This document shows positions 1 through 8,511 of a stretch of DNA of 16,933 nucleotides, piece by piece. The notes beneath the pieces were generated by a model. It did not search any database. It was not told the origin of the DNA and worked only from the letters and a program-made list of their open reading frames with translations. Within the stretch, counting starts at the first letter, position 1. Each line of letters opens with the position of its first letter. A program made the position numbers and the translations under genes. The stretch covers positions 38,813 through 55,745 of the forward strand of contig BQKZ01001339.1 of assembly GCA_036244855.1 (NCBI GenBank), given 5' to 3'. This DNA is from Temnopleurus reevesii. Taxonomy: Eukaryota; Echinodermata; Echinoidea; Temnopleuroida; Temnopleuridae.

Positions 1-26
1 CCTTTGTGCATTAATGACATAATAAT

Positions 27-190
27 CAAGCCTATTTTGAGACCCTCTCCACACCCCTCTCATATTAATGTCTGAATTTTCAAGCCCCTTTAGAGGGCCC
101 ACTCCCTAGAGCCCCTAATCACACTAATGTTAATTTTCAAGCCCCTTTAGAGGGCCCCACTCCCAGAGTCCCTGATTACATTAATGTCCT
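27..190. repeat. Three-copy imperfect tandem repeat, about 57 bp unit
   Basis: Units start at about 27, 81 and 138. The word 'caagcccctttagagggccc' at 81-100 recurs at 138-157, 57 bp later, and each unit ends near 'ttaatgtc' or 'ctaatgt'. The first unit is the most diverged. This is a short local tandem duplication with no coding signal. Confidence 0.75.
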
Positions 191-790
191 CATCAGGGCT
201 CAATTCAAGCATAACAAAAGAAAATGGGGGAAATTAAGCTCACTTGCTCACTTTAATATGAAAAGAAGAGGGAAAACACTAACGTCTTCGGGGGTTTGCT
301 GAAAGTTGTCACAGGCATGTATAACTGTTTGAAATGAATGGGATTAGAAATCTCTTATGGGATATTCAATTCCTCTATTTGAGGCCCTGCAGACACATAC
401 ATCTTGTCACATTATTTGCCAGCAGATATCATTGCCATGCAAACCAAATAAATTGGAAATGAAAATAAAATTCTGAATGCTTCTGCATTGTAAAAGAAAT
501 ATTCTCCACAATTCTATTATAAATCTATTCCAAATTTCAATAATCAAATTTGGGAAATCTATCCCTCAGTCACAGTGGATTTTTCAAACATGTCCAAAAA
601 AAAAATGGCAAAGAGAAAGTAAAATATTTTATTTCTTCATATTGATGATTATAACAAAATAAAAAAGGGGTCTACATGTATTTCAAAGAAAAATCCTACA
701 GCTCCCATCCTCAAAAGAAAAATGTATTAAAGGGCACTTTCTTTTCCACCAAACTGTCAAGTGCTGGACAAACATTTACCCTGCATGCAG
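191..790. other. AT-rich non-coding stretch
   Basis: No splice-bounded open frame or repeat family is evident here. The 61-codon open frame at 477-662 is AT-driven, low in complexity and lacks splice context. The only signal of possible use is a minus-strand AATAAA (plus-strand 'tttatt' at 628-633), which could serve a transcript ending here. Confidence 0.5.
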
Positions 791-848
791 CTATGCATAG
801 AGAGAGTCCGAGCTATCCCACTCAGATATGAAGCTCAATGGCCGATTC
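791..848 (-). CDS. Candidate last exon of the minus-strand gene (weak)
   Basis: On the minus strand a 'cttcaag' acceptor (AG at 849-850) is followed by one base plus 18 codons and a TAG stop at 791-793. The single leading base fits the phase left open by the exon ending at 5623. The predicted tail is rich in Ser and Asp (NRPLSFISEWDSSDSLYA). An AATAAA signal follows about 160 nt downstream at 628-633. The acceptor has a poor pyrimidine tract, and a competing candidate exists near 4600, so this is a suggestion only. If it is right, the last intron is about 4.8 kb and spans the SINE array and the minisatellite. Confidence 0.2.
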
Positions 849-850
849 CT

Positions 851-1613
851 TGAAGTTATGAAATCCAATACTCTACCCCTCGGTCCTCATCAAATAAACT
901 GCATTTAGACGTAATTCGCCGAATTGGTCATGGTCAAATTCATCAGTTTGGAGAAAGTTAACTCCATCTTTAAAGTGGGACATCTCTTCCTAGGATCTCC
1001 CTTCTTATGACATAAACACCTACAATCAGTTTGCAAATCTGCAAACTTTATATTAAGTATAATTTTATGCCTTAAACACTCATTTTCTTTTTCTTCTGGT
1101 AAAATGTATCAATATATATCCATGTTCATTTGATTGTTTCGTTTGTTATGTAAAAAATGAAAGAAACAGAATAAATAAATATATCAATATATCAATCAAT
1201 CTTGGGTCTAACTGGACCACATTTTTAGGAACAAACAGCTTTTTTCAGCAACTATGAAATCAGAGATAATAGATTTTTTTTCATTTTGTTTTATTCAAAG
1301 TTTTGATTGAAGTTAGGATTACTGATACATTCTAGCAGTCAGCAAGCCTGAAATAAAGTCTAAATCTGATCTGGATGCAGCTGAATTGCCATATTGCTCA
1401 TATCAAAGTAATGATGAATGAGCTTTGTTTTTACACCAAGAGGAACCTTGAATTTGAAAGAAAACAAACCTTGCTGGTGTGTAGATTGTTGATGAGCTAT
1501 TAAATCATTAAAAATAAGGTTAAAAGAATGGCTGAGAATACGGTTATTTTTGTCACGTTTGCATGTACTTTTGTTCAGCTGTTGTGCTATTCAGATTTTA
1601 ATTTAGACCTCAT
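851..1613. other. Non-coding, AT-rich
   Basis: No convincing exon is seen. A short A/T simple-sequence patch ('aaataaatatatcaatatat' type) lies around 1168-1200. The 5' edge of the following SINE array is near 1614. Confidence 0.5.
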
Positions 1614-1812
1614 TAATATTTTGAAATGGTTGGCATCTCGGGGACAGGTCTATGACAGTCAAAGCTGAGGTGTGTATGAACAGCTTTTAAAGGATAGATG
1701 GACAGCCATTCGTCCCCAGGGAAATAGAGGAGACTAGTCATGATCTTCACACTCTGGATACACGTCAATGCATCACACGTCTGCACTTTCTTATTCTCTT
1801 TCTTTTTTCCAA

Positions 1813-1973
1813 CTCCGTGGTGTAGTGGTTCTGCCTCTCGCCTTTCAACCAGATGGTCATAGGTTTGTATCCCACTCATGACGTTAATTTCAGAATACAA
1901 AGAGCTTGGGACATAGGCCTATGAGAGTCATGACTGAGGATTGTATGAACAGCTTTAAAGGATAGACAGACAG
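1813..1973 (+). mobile_element. SINE unit 1, best-preserved tRNA-like head
   Basis: The A-box-like 'gtggtgtagtggttctg' begins at 1817 and the B-box-like 'ggtttgtatcc' is at 1862-1872. Between them 'ctcgcctttcaacc' resembles a tRNA-Glu-type anticodon arm. The unit stops short of the usual tail and runs directly into the next head. Confidence 0.65.
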
Positions 1974-2178
1974 CTATGTGGTGCAGGGTTTCTTCCTACA
2001 GCTCGCCTTTCAACTTGAGGGTCGTAGGTTTGAATCCAACTCATGACGCTAATCTCAGAATTCAAAGTACTTAAGGAACATGCCTACGACAGTTATGACT
2101 GAGAATTGTATGAACAGCTTTAAAGGATAGATGGACAGCCATTCGACCCAAGGGAAATGAAGGAGACTAGTCATGATC
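1974..2178 (+). mobile_element. SINE unit 2
   Basis: The A-box-like 'gtggtgcagggtttc' is near 1979 and the B box 'ggtttgaatcc' is at 2027-2037, close to the Pol III consensus. The body continues through 'gacagccattcgacc' and 'ggagactagtcatgatc', then joins unit 3. Confidence 0.65.
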
Positions 2179-2394
2179 TGTGTAGCAGTTCTAACATTTG
2201 CCGTATCAACCAGAGGGTCGTAGGTTCAAATCCCACTCATGACGTTAATCTCAGAATTCAAACTCCTTGGGGAAAAGCCATGCATCCCCAGGGAAATAAA
2301 GGAGACTAGTCATGATCTGCACACTTCGGATATACATAAATGCATCAAACGTCTGTATACTTTCTTACTGTTTTACTCTTCTCCCACTTAATGG
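2179..2394 (+). mobile_element. SINE unit 3
   Basis: The A-box region is degenerate ('gtgtagcagttctaac'). The B box 'ggttcaaatcc' at 2223-2233 is well kept. The full body and pyrimidine tail run to about 2394. Confidence 0.6.
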
Positions 2395-2560
2395 TATAGG
2401 GGTTCTGCTTTTTGCCTATCAACCAGAGGGTCGTGGGTTCAAATCCCACTCAGAGACAGAGAAGCATCCCAAGGGAAATAAAGGAGACCAGTTGTGATCC
2501 GCACACCTTGGATGCATCAAACGCCTGTACTTTCTAACTCTCTGACTTTCTTCCTCTCCT
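2395..2560 (+). mobile_element. SINE unit 4
   Basis: The head 'atggtataggggttctgc' is followed by B box 'ggttcaaatcc' at 2436-2446. The middle of the body is deleted, with the head joining quickly to 'ggaaataaaggagaccag', and the unit ends in a pyrimidine-rich tail near 2560. Confidence 0.6.
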
Positions 2561-2683
2561 TCTAGTATTCTTATGTTTTGAATGAGTGCTGAATAGACAG
2601 AGAATACAGTTCTGTGGTGAGCATCCCTGTGTTCCAAGCTGTTTAGGTTCAAATCCTGGTTCAGTCTTTTGGATGGTGACATT

Positions 2684-2913
2684 GGGCGACTTCAAGTACG
2701 GTGTTCGGTGTTGATGTTGGTGTTGAGAGAGCAAAATGGTCCGTAAACCGAGCTCCAACACCGTTGGTCAGTTTACAGAAACGACCGGAAATGTGTCAGT
2801 AATCTTGCAAGGTCTACTCCAAACACCGACAGACTTCAGGTTTGATGTTGAGGCTGGTGTTGGTTTTGCTGCAAGACCAACACCAGCGTTCAACACCGTA
2901 CTTGAAGTCACCC
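2684..2913. mobile_element. MITE, 230 bp, with 3-bp ATT target duplication
   Basis: The left end reads GGGCGACTTCAAGTACGGTG. The right end, on the complementary strand, reads GGGTGACTTCAAGTACGGTG, with one mismatch over the first 22 bases. ATT flanks both sides (2681-2683 and 2914-2916). A 3-bp duplication fits PIF/Harbinger-like or other 3-bp-duplicating transposases, but no transposase is present, so the superfamily is uncertain. Inside, GGTGTT-type words repeat in both orientations. The open frame at 2736-2918 is inside the element and is not a gene. Confidence 0.8.
2853..2887. repeat. Perfect 12-bp stem hairpin inside the MITE
   Basis: GCTGGTGTTGGT at 2853-2864 is the exact reverse complement of 2876-2887, with an 11-nt loop. 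It lies in the right half of the element, adjacent to its inverted terminus. Confidence 0.8.
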
Positions 2914-3078
2914 ATTGAAGTTTTGTTCCTCCCCAGCCCAACCCCTCCCTTTCTACCCACCCCTTTTTCCTGATTATTGTACCGCTTTAATTTTTCCTTT
3001 ATAAAACATTTTTTTTTAATTTCTAGAATAAAAACTTGCTTTTAGCAGTAGATGTGAAATAAGCAAGAACAAACAGAT

Positions 3079-3089
3079 GGGGGGGGGGG
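3079..3089 (+). repeat. Poly-G run of 11
   Basis: An uninterrupted G run, prone to length error, lying in non-coding DNA between the MITE and the pyrimidine-rich region. Confidence 0.9.
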
Positions 3090-3194
3090 TGCATAAACAA
3101 AGCAACATCTTTCGGTAACTTGTTGAAGAAGGATGATAAGTAAATAACCAGTCCTCTCTCAAAAAAAAAGAGAGAAGGGAGACAGAAAGATGCA

Positions 3195-4161
3195 AAAATT
3201 CTTCCTTTTTCCTTCTCTTTCTCCCCTCCCCCTGTGTCTTAAACCTCCCCCTCTCTGCTCTTGAGCCCTCTCCTTTGAATTCACTTTTTCTTTTCCTCCC
3301 TTCCCCTCTCTCTCTCTCAGCCTCTTCTTCTTCCCTGCACTCCTCTGATTTTATGATTTTAATTGTTTTCCTGTCCCACGTGTATGTCCTCTCTATCTCC
3401 CCCTTCCCTCAGCAATCCCCATCTTTACACTTTCTCTTTATATTTCTTCTGTTTTCTTGTACTTAATGAATATCTTCCCCACCCCTTTGCATCTGCTAAA
3501 TCTCATTCTCTTTATATGTTCCATCTTATATGTCCCATCTTATATATCCCTTTCTCTATATTTGTTCTTTCTCTCCCTCCCCTTCCTCTGTAAGCCTGAA
3601 TCTAATTCTCTTAACATTCCCATCTCTTCTTGTGCTATGTCCCTTTCTTCATCTCCCTCTCCCCCTACCTTCAAAAGCCTAATCTCATTCTCTTTACATT
3701 TCCCTGTTTTCTTGTGCTATGCCCCTTTCTTTAGAATCATTCTTTCTATCCTTCTCCCTACCTCCGTAGGCCTAAATCTCTTTCTCTTTTTATTTCCGTT
3801 TTATTATGCTATGCCGCTTTCTTTATAATAATTTTTCTCTCCCCCTACCTCTGTAACTCTAAATCTTATTCTTTTTATATTTCCCTGTTTTCTTATGCTA
3901 TGTCCCTTTCTCTCCCTCCTAATCATTCTTTGTCTCCCACCCCCTACCTCTGTAAGCCTAAATCTCTTTCTCTCTACATTCCCCTGTTTTATTGTGCTAA
4001 GTGAATATCTCTTTCTTTACAATCATTCTTTCTCTCCTTCTCTCCTTCCATTGCCTACATCCCATTTCTCTCCCACCCCTACCTCCATAAGCCTAAATCT
4101 CATTCTCTTTACATTTCCCTGTTTTCTAGTGCTAAGTGATTGTCTCTATCTCCTAAACCAG
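3195..4161 (+). repeat. Pyrimidine-rich minisatellite, about 83-135 bp units
   Basis: Nearly 1 kb is C/T-dominated on the plus strand. From about 3483 a unit recurs: 'cctctgtaagcctaaatctc', then 'attctctttacatttccctg', then 'ttttcttgtgctatg', then 'ccctttctttagaatcattc'. Unit starts are near 3483, 3585, 3668, 3761, 3848, 3947 and 4082, so spacing is 83-102 bp with one 135-bp unit. The region before 3483 is simple pyrimidine-rich sequence. Open frames at 3275-3466, 3363-3593, 3457-3828 and most of 3895-4287 arise because a CT-rich strand has few stop codons. Their Ser/Leu/Phe/Pro peptides are artefacts. Confidence 0.8.
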
Positions 4162-4287
4162 GTCAAGCATTTTGAAGAGGGTCTCTTGGAGGGGGTAGCT
4201 AAATTGGGAACCTACCACAGAGGACTGCGCAATTACATCTCAAGTCTCACTAAGAATCTGTTCATACATGGTGAATTGAACCAATGA
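4162..4287 (+). CDS. Candidate terminal coding exon, unknown product
   Basis: Immediately after the pyrimidine-rich tract, 'tcctaaaccag' makes a plausible 3' splice site (AG at 4160-4161). The following 126 nt are open in one frame only, giving 41 residues and a TGA at 4285-4287. The peptide begins VKHFEEGLLEGVAKLGTYHR and ends near NLFIHGELNQ. Its composition is balanced and unlike the Ser/Leu/Phe strings encoded by the repeat just before it, and base composition also changes sharply at 4162. An AATAAA lies at 4557-4562. No upstream plus-strand exon with matching phase 0 was found in the window. It could instead be an internal exon ending at 4270 before 'gtgaat', or a chance open frame. Confidence 0.3.
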   Translation, partial: VKHFEEGLLEGVAKLGTYHRGLRNYISSLTKNLFIHGELNQ

Positions 4288-4352
4288 CATGAATGGAAAA
4301 AACGCATACATGTAGCAGAGTGAGATATATTATACATTATTATTAACTCTTA

Positions 4353-4528
4353 GGGGGTGTTGTTCAAAAGTTGCAATTGATCGCAAGTTGCAGTTGATCG
4401 GAACGCGCCAATCAAAAGCATTGTTTCATGCGCGTCTTGTTAACTGCGCATACCATGCCCGAATGAAAATGCACGTTACAATTGGCAAAGTTGCAGTTAA
4501 TTTGCAGTTGATTTTGAGCAACACCCCA
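4353..4528. mobile_element. MITE family A, copy 1
   Basis: The ends are GGGGGTGTTGTTCAAAA on the left and, complemented, TGGGGTGTTGCTCAAAA on the right. TA flanks both sides (4351-4352 and 4529-4530), consistent with a TA target duplication. The word 'ttgcagttgatc', or close variants, repeats near both ends. A second copy lies at 14255-14420. No transposase is encoded. Confidence 0.75.
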
Positions 4529-4576
4529 TAAGAGAATTCAAAGATGACAATGCATCAATAAATGACCTTGATATTT

Positions 4577-4612
4577 GAAAGAGCTACTAAGAAGCAAAGA
4601 GCTACTAAGAAA
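4577..4612 (+). repeat. Short tandem duplication, about 18 bp x 2
   Basis: 'aaagagctactaagaa' occurs twice in succession. The surrounding sequence is non-coding. Confidence 0.7.
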
Positions 4613-4879
4613 ATGATAGACCCCTCCAAAATCCTAATTCCTTTAAAGATTTCATGTAAAAAATAACACACTCAAGCAAGGTATATGTAGGCTACTCTCT
4701 TTCAAGGCGGGTCCTAAACGACTACCTTATTGACGGCGGAAAAGACAGATGGCCTAGATTTGTGGCATTTATGTGAAATTGGACGTAAAGATGTTTTCTT
4801 GACTCTATAATTGTCTGATTCGACACACCTTGCATCAACAGCACCTAAGAGCATGGTGGACAGGTGCTAATATGTAGAG

Positions 4880-5075
4880 GAAGGGCCGTGGTGCAGTGGT
4901 ACTGACCGCCTCTCAACTAGAAGGTCGGTGGTTAGAATCTTGCCCATAGCGTTACTTTTCCTCAGCAAGAAATTTATCTACACTGAGCTGCACTCAACCC
5001 AGGATATGAAGATTATCGTCACCACTGTAACTTAAGCTAACACTGTGGAAGCTCCCCAAGGAACTAAGGAAATGC
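4880..5075 (+). mobile_element. Lone tRNA-derived SINE, copy 1
   Basis: The A-box-like 'cgtggtgcagtggt' begins near 4887 and the degenerate B box 'ggttagaatct' is at 4930-4940. The downstream core 'gctgcactcaaccca' at 4987-5001 is shared with the copy at 7600-7798. I recall this type of conserved central core from marine-invertebrate SINEs (MetaSINE-like), but the family name needs a search. The 3' boundary is approximate. Confidence 0.7.
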
Positions 5076-5261
5076 ACTATGTGCGGTTGATATTGTTATA
5101 TATCTTTTGACCAGGGTATAACCAACACACATTTGAAGTGAATGGAACACTCAATATCACATTATGGGTGTAGCTACAAAGCTGTGACCAATTGCAAATA
5201 AATGGCAAGTTGGTTGCAAAATAATATGAATATTATTATTCGCGCACAATCTACGCTCTTA

Positions 5262-5448
5262 CAGAGCTACCAACATTTAACAGCAACAATCAGGGAGATT
5301 GTGGAAGAAATCCAGTAGATGTCTATAAAATGCACACAACCTAATGGCATCAATGTTTCCATAATCCAGGAGATTGCTCAAAAACATGCATTTATTGTGG
5401 CCCATTTCCAGGAGTCTCCTGCGGAATCCAGGAGACTTGGCAGCCCTG
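5262..5448. mobile_element. hAT-like MITE with 7-bp target duplication
   Basis: The left end is CAGAGCTACCAACATTT. The right end, complemented, is CAGGGCTGCCAAGTCTC, matching the CAGRGCTRCCAA pattern typical of hAT termini. Perfect GCTCTTA copies directly abut both ends (5255-5261 and 5449-5455). hAT elements usually duplicate 8 bp, so one base is mutated or offset. The interior carries repeated 'ccaggag' words. The 83-codon open frame at 5277-5528 crosses the element boundary and is not a gene. Confidence 0.85.
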
Positions 5449-5622
5449 GCTCTTAACAAAACGCACAATTTTGTAGCATTAACACCTCGTATGTCATAAT
5501 TTCTCAGAGGTCCGGCACTGGAGAACATTCATGTTCTAACTAATCACCATCACCATTCTACTTAAAGAACATTCCAGTCAAAATGCACTACATGTAGAAA
5601 TGAAATATAAAGAGTGACTTAC

Positions 5623-5703
5623 GTTATAATCTTTGACTCGTACCGTTGTAATCGATTTCTCCTCACACACTTGTTATCTTCAAACTCTACTTCTAGTCTA
5701 TGG
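5623..5703 (-). CDS. Internal coding exon D of an unidentified minus-strand gene
   Basis: On the minus strand, a long pyrimidine tract and 'acag' (AG at 5704-5705) precede an 81-nt exon that ends at GTAAGT (5617-5622). Only one frame is open: one base to finish the previous codon, 26 codons, then two bases. The leading C completes AA|C (Asn) with the exon at 10322-10386, whose donor is in phase 2. The peptide starts HRLEVEFEDNKCVRRNRLQR and ends YESKII. It is strongly charged and likely helical. Family unknown; the exon structure is much better supported than any function. The following intron donor is a perfect consensus, so another exon must lie further to the left. Confidence 0.7.
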
Positions 5704-5889
5704 CTGTAAAAAAAAAAAAAGGAAGACAAAAATGAAAATGTACGTCAAAATATCTGATAGGTTCTGAACCAATGGAAAGAGAGCATGAAGAAAAACAAGT
5801 CTTTTCGATGAAATCAGATTTAATGGCAAAATGTGCCTGATTTCCTGTTTTCCCTTTCCAATCTTGACACTAACAGTAAACAATAAATT

Positions 5890-6375
5890 GGAAAGCAGAT
5901 AGGGTAAGGAAGATGGAGAAAATGAAGAGAGGGTGAGGAGGAGGGAGAGATGGAGAAAAAAGAGAAGGTGCCAAAGAGGCGCAGGAAGTAGCTTGGCTTA
6001 AAGAAAAAGGAAAACAAGGAAAGAAAAATTATGATGTGCAGTAAATTGATAAACATACATGTAGGAGAAAGCAAAAATGTGAAGGGAGAGAGAAAGAGAA
6101 AAAGTAAGAAAGAGTGAGAGAGAAGGAGAAAAAAAGAAAGGGAGTGGAAGGTGGAAATGGGGAAGTTGTGGGAGGAGGGGGATTTGAGGCAAGAGGGGGG
6201 GGGGNGGTGTAGGAGAAAGGAAGTTCTGGAGACAGAAAAGTGTGAGAGGAGGAGAAGGGTGAAGAGGGAGAAGGGGCAAACTAGAAACAAAGGGAAAGGG
6301 GCTGAAGGGCAGGGGGATGGGGGTTGGGGAACAGTGAGCAAAACAGAAAGGATGAGAAGGAATAGATACGAGGAA
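5890..6375 (+). repeat. Purine-rich (GA) low-complexity tract
   Basis: About 480 bp is dominated by A/G on the plus strand, including 'gagagagaaagagaaaaag' and a G run with an ambiguous base at 6205. The open frames at 5820-6467, 5998-6279 (minus) and 6151-6414 (plus) are low-complexity by-products. The tract lies in the large intron between the exons at 10322 and 5703. Confidence 0.85.
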
Positions 6376-7599
6376 GGGGTCAAACAGTTTAATGCCATCA
6401 ATTCTGATAGATGACCCAGCTTTACTAGATTACTGACTATATTTTTCCATGGGTTGCTTGAATGCATAGCTGCACTTCACAATGTGTAGACATGTCAACT
6501 GTCTCGAAGATCTCACTTTCATGCTGGGCTGCTCTTAAATGTTTGAGATTCTTGGAATTCATCTTGTGTTTAGGACAGACAGGAAATGAACAACGTGAAG
6601 ACCTGAGTTATTACACGATCACAGACAGCCCTTAAATGTTTAGACAATGTGTAAAACAAGCTGCTATATATTGGACAAAATATTTATATTTTTCTACCTA
6701 ATCCCATAATTAGGGCATATCGAAAATATCAAACGCAATAAAATGTATTTCCATGAAATTAGGTCAAAACGCCGAGTCAATGCTTCTTTGTAATGCTATT
6801 CCAATCAGAACCTGCTTCTGATTGTTGTGTCCACACAGTTATCCACTTTATTTTGCGGAAATATTTTATATTGATATTGTGTTATTAAGAAAATTATGAT
6901 TGATACTTATCATTTTATGTAGATGCAATTATGTTAGCGTCATTATTGGAGCACATGCTCAGATTCTTTTTGAATAAAACTATAAAAATCCACACCCCGA
7001 AACAAACAAAATGTAATTAGAACTTACAAGACAAGCACTTAATATAGTTAGTTTTCAAATGAAATTCAGATGCCTGATTTCAATTTGTCCCATCTCAGTA
7101 AATAGCAACAATAACAAATGATAAAGAATTTCCTGTAGAGAAATATTTGATAAAACTTAGAATTTTGAATAACAATTCAGTTTGTACTTTAAATCCTCAT
7201 TTTATTCATGTGCGGTCTGCACTCTTTTGAAGATACCTTAATCAGGTGTACATGATGACGCAGAGGAATAATTTATGATCTATCTTATTCTGATGGTTGT
7301 TTTGCAAATCTAAACATTGTCTTTCGCAGTAAAGTTTTATGTCCCTCCGTCATGATTTACTAGACTCATTGTTATGAAAAGTAGAAAGATGACTGATGAC
7401 TTTTAGCTCATATTTTTATTCTAATAGTACTCAATCTCTGTCAAAGTAACAATTGAAGGCTGAAAGATTATGCTTAAAAATGATGATGGAAGACAAAAAA
7501 TGCAGAAAGATGGATAGCTTTATGTAAGCTAGTGGAAAAGGTGTGTTATGAAAAAAAAGACAAAAGTTAGGCAAATGTTGAAAAAAACCCAAACAAAAC
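6376..7599. other. Intronic AT-rich DNA, no gene seen
   Basis: No repeat family or splice-consistent exon is recognised. A possible minus-strand donor near 7020-7026 was examined, but its upstream segment has no good acceptor and the frame needed by the flanking exons contains a stop. The open frames around 7431-7787 are weak, and part of that range belongs to the SINE that follows. Confidence 0.5.
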
Positions 7600-7798
7600 A
7601 TCAAAGTGTAGTGGACATGACTCTTGCCTTTCAACCAAAGGATAGAAGTTTGAGGCCCGTCCATGGTGTTAATTTACTTCAACATGAAATTCATCCACAT
7701 TGTGCTGCACTCAACCCAAGTGAGATGAACGGGTACCAGAAATATTTATTCCTAGAAATGTATTCACGCCGGCTAAAACCAGTTTAATAATAATATAA
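7600..7798 (+). mobile_element. Lone tRNA-derived SINE, copy 2
   Basis: The head 'tgtagtggacatgactcttgc' starts near 7606, shown here as a landmark. The B-box-like 'agtttgaggcc' is at 7647-7657, the shared core 'gctgcactcaaccca' is at 7704-7718, and 'gatgaacgggtacc' follows. It ends in an A/T-rich 'aataataat'-type tail near 7798. It is closely related in layout to the copy at 4880. The open frame at 7548-7787 lies over it and is not a gene. Confidence 0.75.
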
Positions 7799-8340
7799 AA
7801 GCAAGTTCAGCACGCTGCAAAGTGGATGCATGAACTCTATATAAGTTGCATGTTTTATCATTATCATTATCAAAGAAAAGAACGAACACCTTTCTCATTT
7901 TGCACCTAATGTTTTGATCCCTTAGAAGAAATCAAGATCTGTAAAAAAAAATCTTGTGAATAAAACCATGCAAAAGACGTTAAATTGCAGAAAACAAAAC
8001 TTGTAGGCTGCTAAATGCAAGAATGAACTAAATCTTTACACGTAGCTCCTTTTTAGTTTACCCATTTTATTTTATACCTCCCAATTCCCCCAGACGACAA
8101 ATTACATTACCTCAATATATTACCTTGACAAATGTTTATATTGGAGGCACGTAAGTATGTGATTTACTTCACACACCAATTAAAAGATTGCTTTATCTAT
8201 TATAATGCAGGGGGAAAAGCTGTACATCACAATGTCTGGTTTTTGCTCTAGCGCTTTCCAAGACAATGAATCAGATTCAAGAATTTAATTTGCTAACGAT
8301 AAAGATCATTCATTGGTTTACCCTTTTGTGAAACACTTAA
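7799..8340. other. Intronic DNA; one weak plus-strand exon-like segment
   Basis: The segment 8095-8153 lies between 'ccccag' and 'gtaagtatg' and is open in two frames. AT-richness and the two-frame openness make it unconvincing, so it is not called. Nothing else is recognised. Confidence 0.4.
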
Positions 8341-8341
8341 A

Positions 8342-8371
8342 AATATAATATAATATAATATATAAAATATA
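8342..8371 (+). repeat. ATAAT-type microsatellite
   Basis: 'aatataatataatataatat' is followed by further A/T repeats, a pure A/T stretch of about 30 bp. Confidence 0.85.
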
Positions 8372-8511
8372 CTGATTCTAGGTAAGAATATATGAAAAAA
8401 AGGCTCTGTGCAGACAATTGGGATGCTTTTACTTTCAGATTACAAAAGAAATTGAAGCAAAACAAAGTTTAGTTTTCTTTAGATTTGTGTTTTCGAGGTG
8501 TCTTTGTATTC

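Larger units (their letters stand above)
1614..2560 (+). mobile_element. Head-to-tail array of tRNA-derived SINEs
   Basis: A unit consists of a tRNA-like head, then a body ('catgacgttaatctcagaattc', given here only as a landmark near 2238-2260), then 'gaacagctttaaaggatag', 'ggaaataaaggagactagtc' and a pyrimidine-rich tail ('tttcttactctc'). The array starts with a body lacking its head (1614-1812), followed by four headed units starting at about 1813, 1974, 2179 and 2395, all in the same direction. Body landmarks recur at 1690/1949/2117 ('acagctttaaaggatag'-like) and 1729/2162/2301/2480 ('ggagactagtcatgatc'-like). Unit lengths vary because some units lack the tail. This is a tandem arrangement of what are normally dispersed elements. 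Open frames at 1613-1900, 2312-2497, 2419-2682 and 2534-2761 lie partly or wholly within these units and are not genes. Confidence 0.75.

Noticed and set aside
1813..2446. True tRNA genes
   Set aside because: A-box and B-box words are present, but the stems do not pair as in a cloverleaf and the heads are attached to SINE bodies.
2312..2918. Several 60-87 codon open frames on both strands
   Set aside because: They lie in SINE units or the ATT-flanked MITE.
3275..4161. Overlapping plus-strand open frames of 63-130 codons
   Set aside because: They arise from the pyrimidine-rich minisatellite, in which stop codons are rare. Only the segment after 4162 changes composition and was kept as a weak exon candidate.
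5277..5528. 83-codon minus-strand open frame
   Set aside because: It crosses the boundary and target duplication of the hAT-like MITE, so it is not an ancestral coding unit.
5820..6467. 215-codon minus-strand open frame, the longest in the window
   Set aside because: It is the complement of a purine-rich low-complexity tract, its Ser/Leu/Phe/Pro composition is that expected of CT-rich DNA, and it contains an ambiguous base.
7026..7072. Minus-strand segment ending at GTAAGT
   Set aside because: The acceptor lacks a pyrimidine tract, and the frame needed between exons C and D contains a stop.
8095..8153. Plus-strand segment between CCCCCAG and GTAAGT
   Set aside because: It is open in two frames and AT-rich, with no partner exon. 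Two-frame openness gives no coding evidence.
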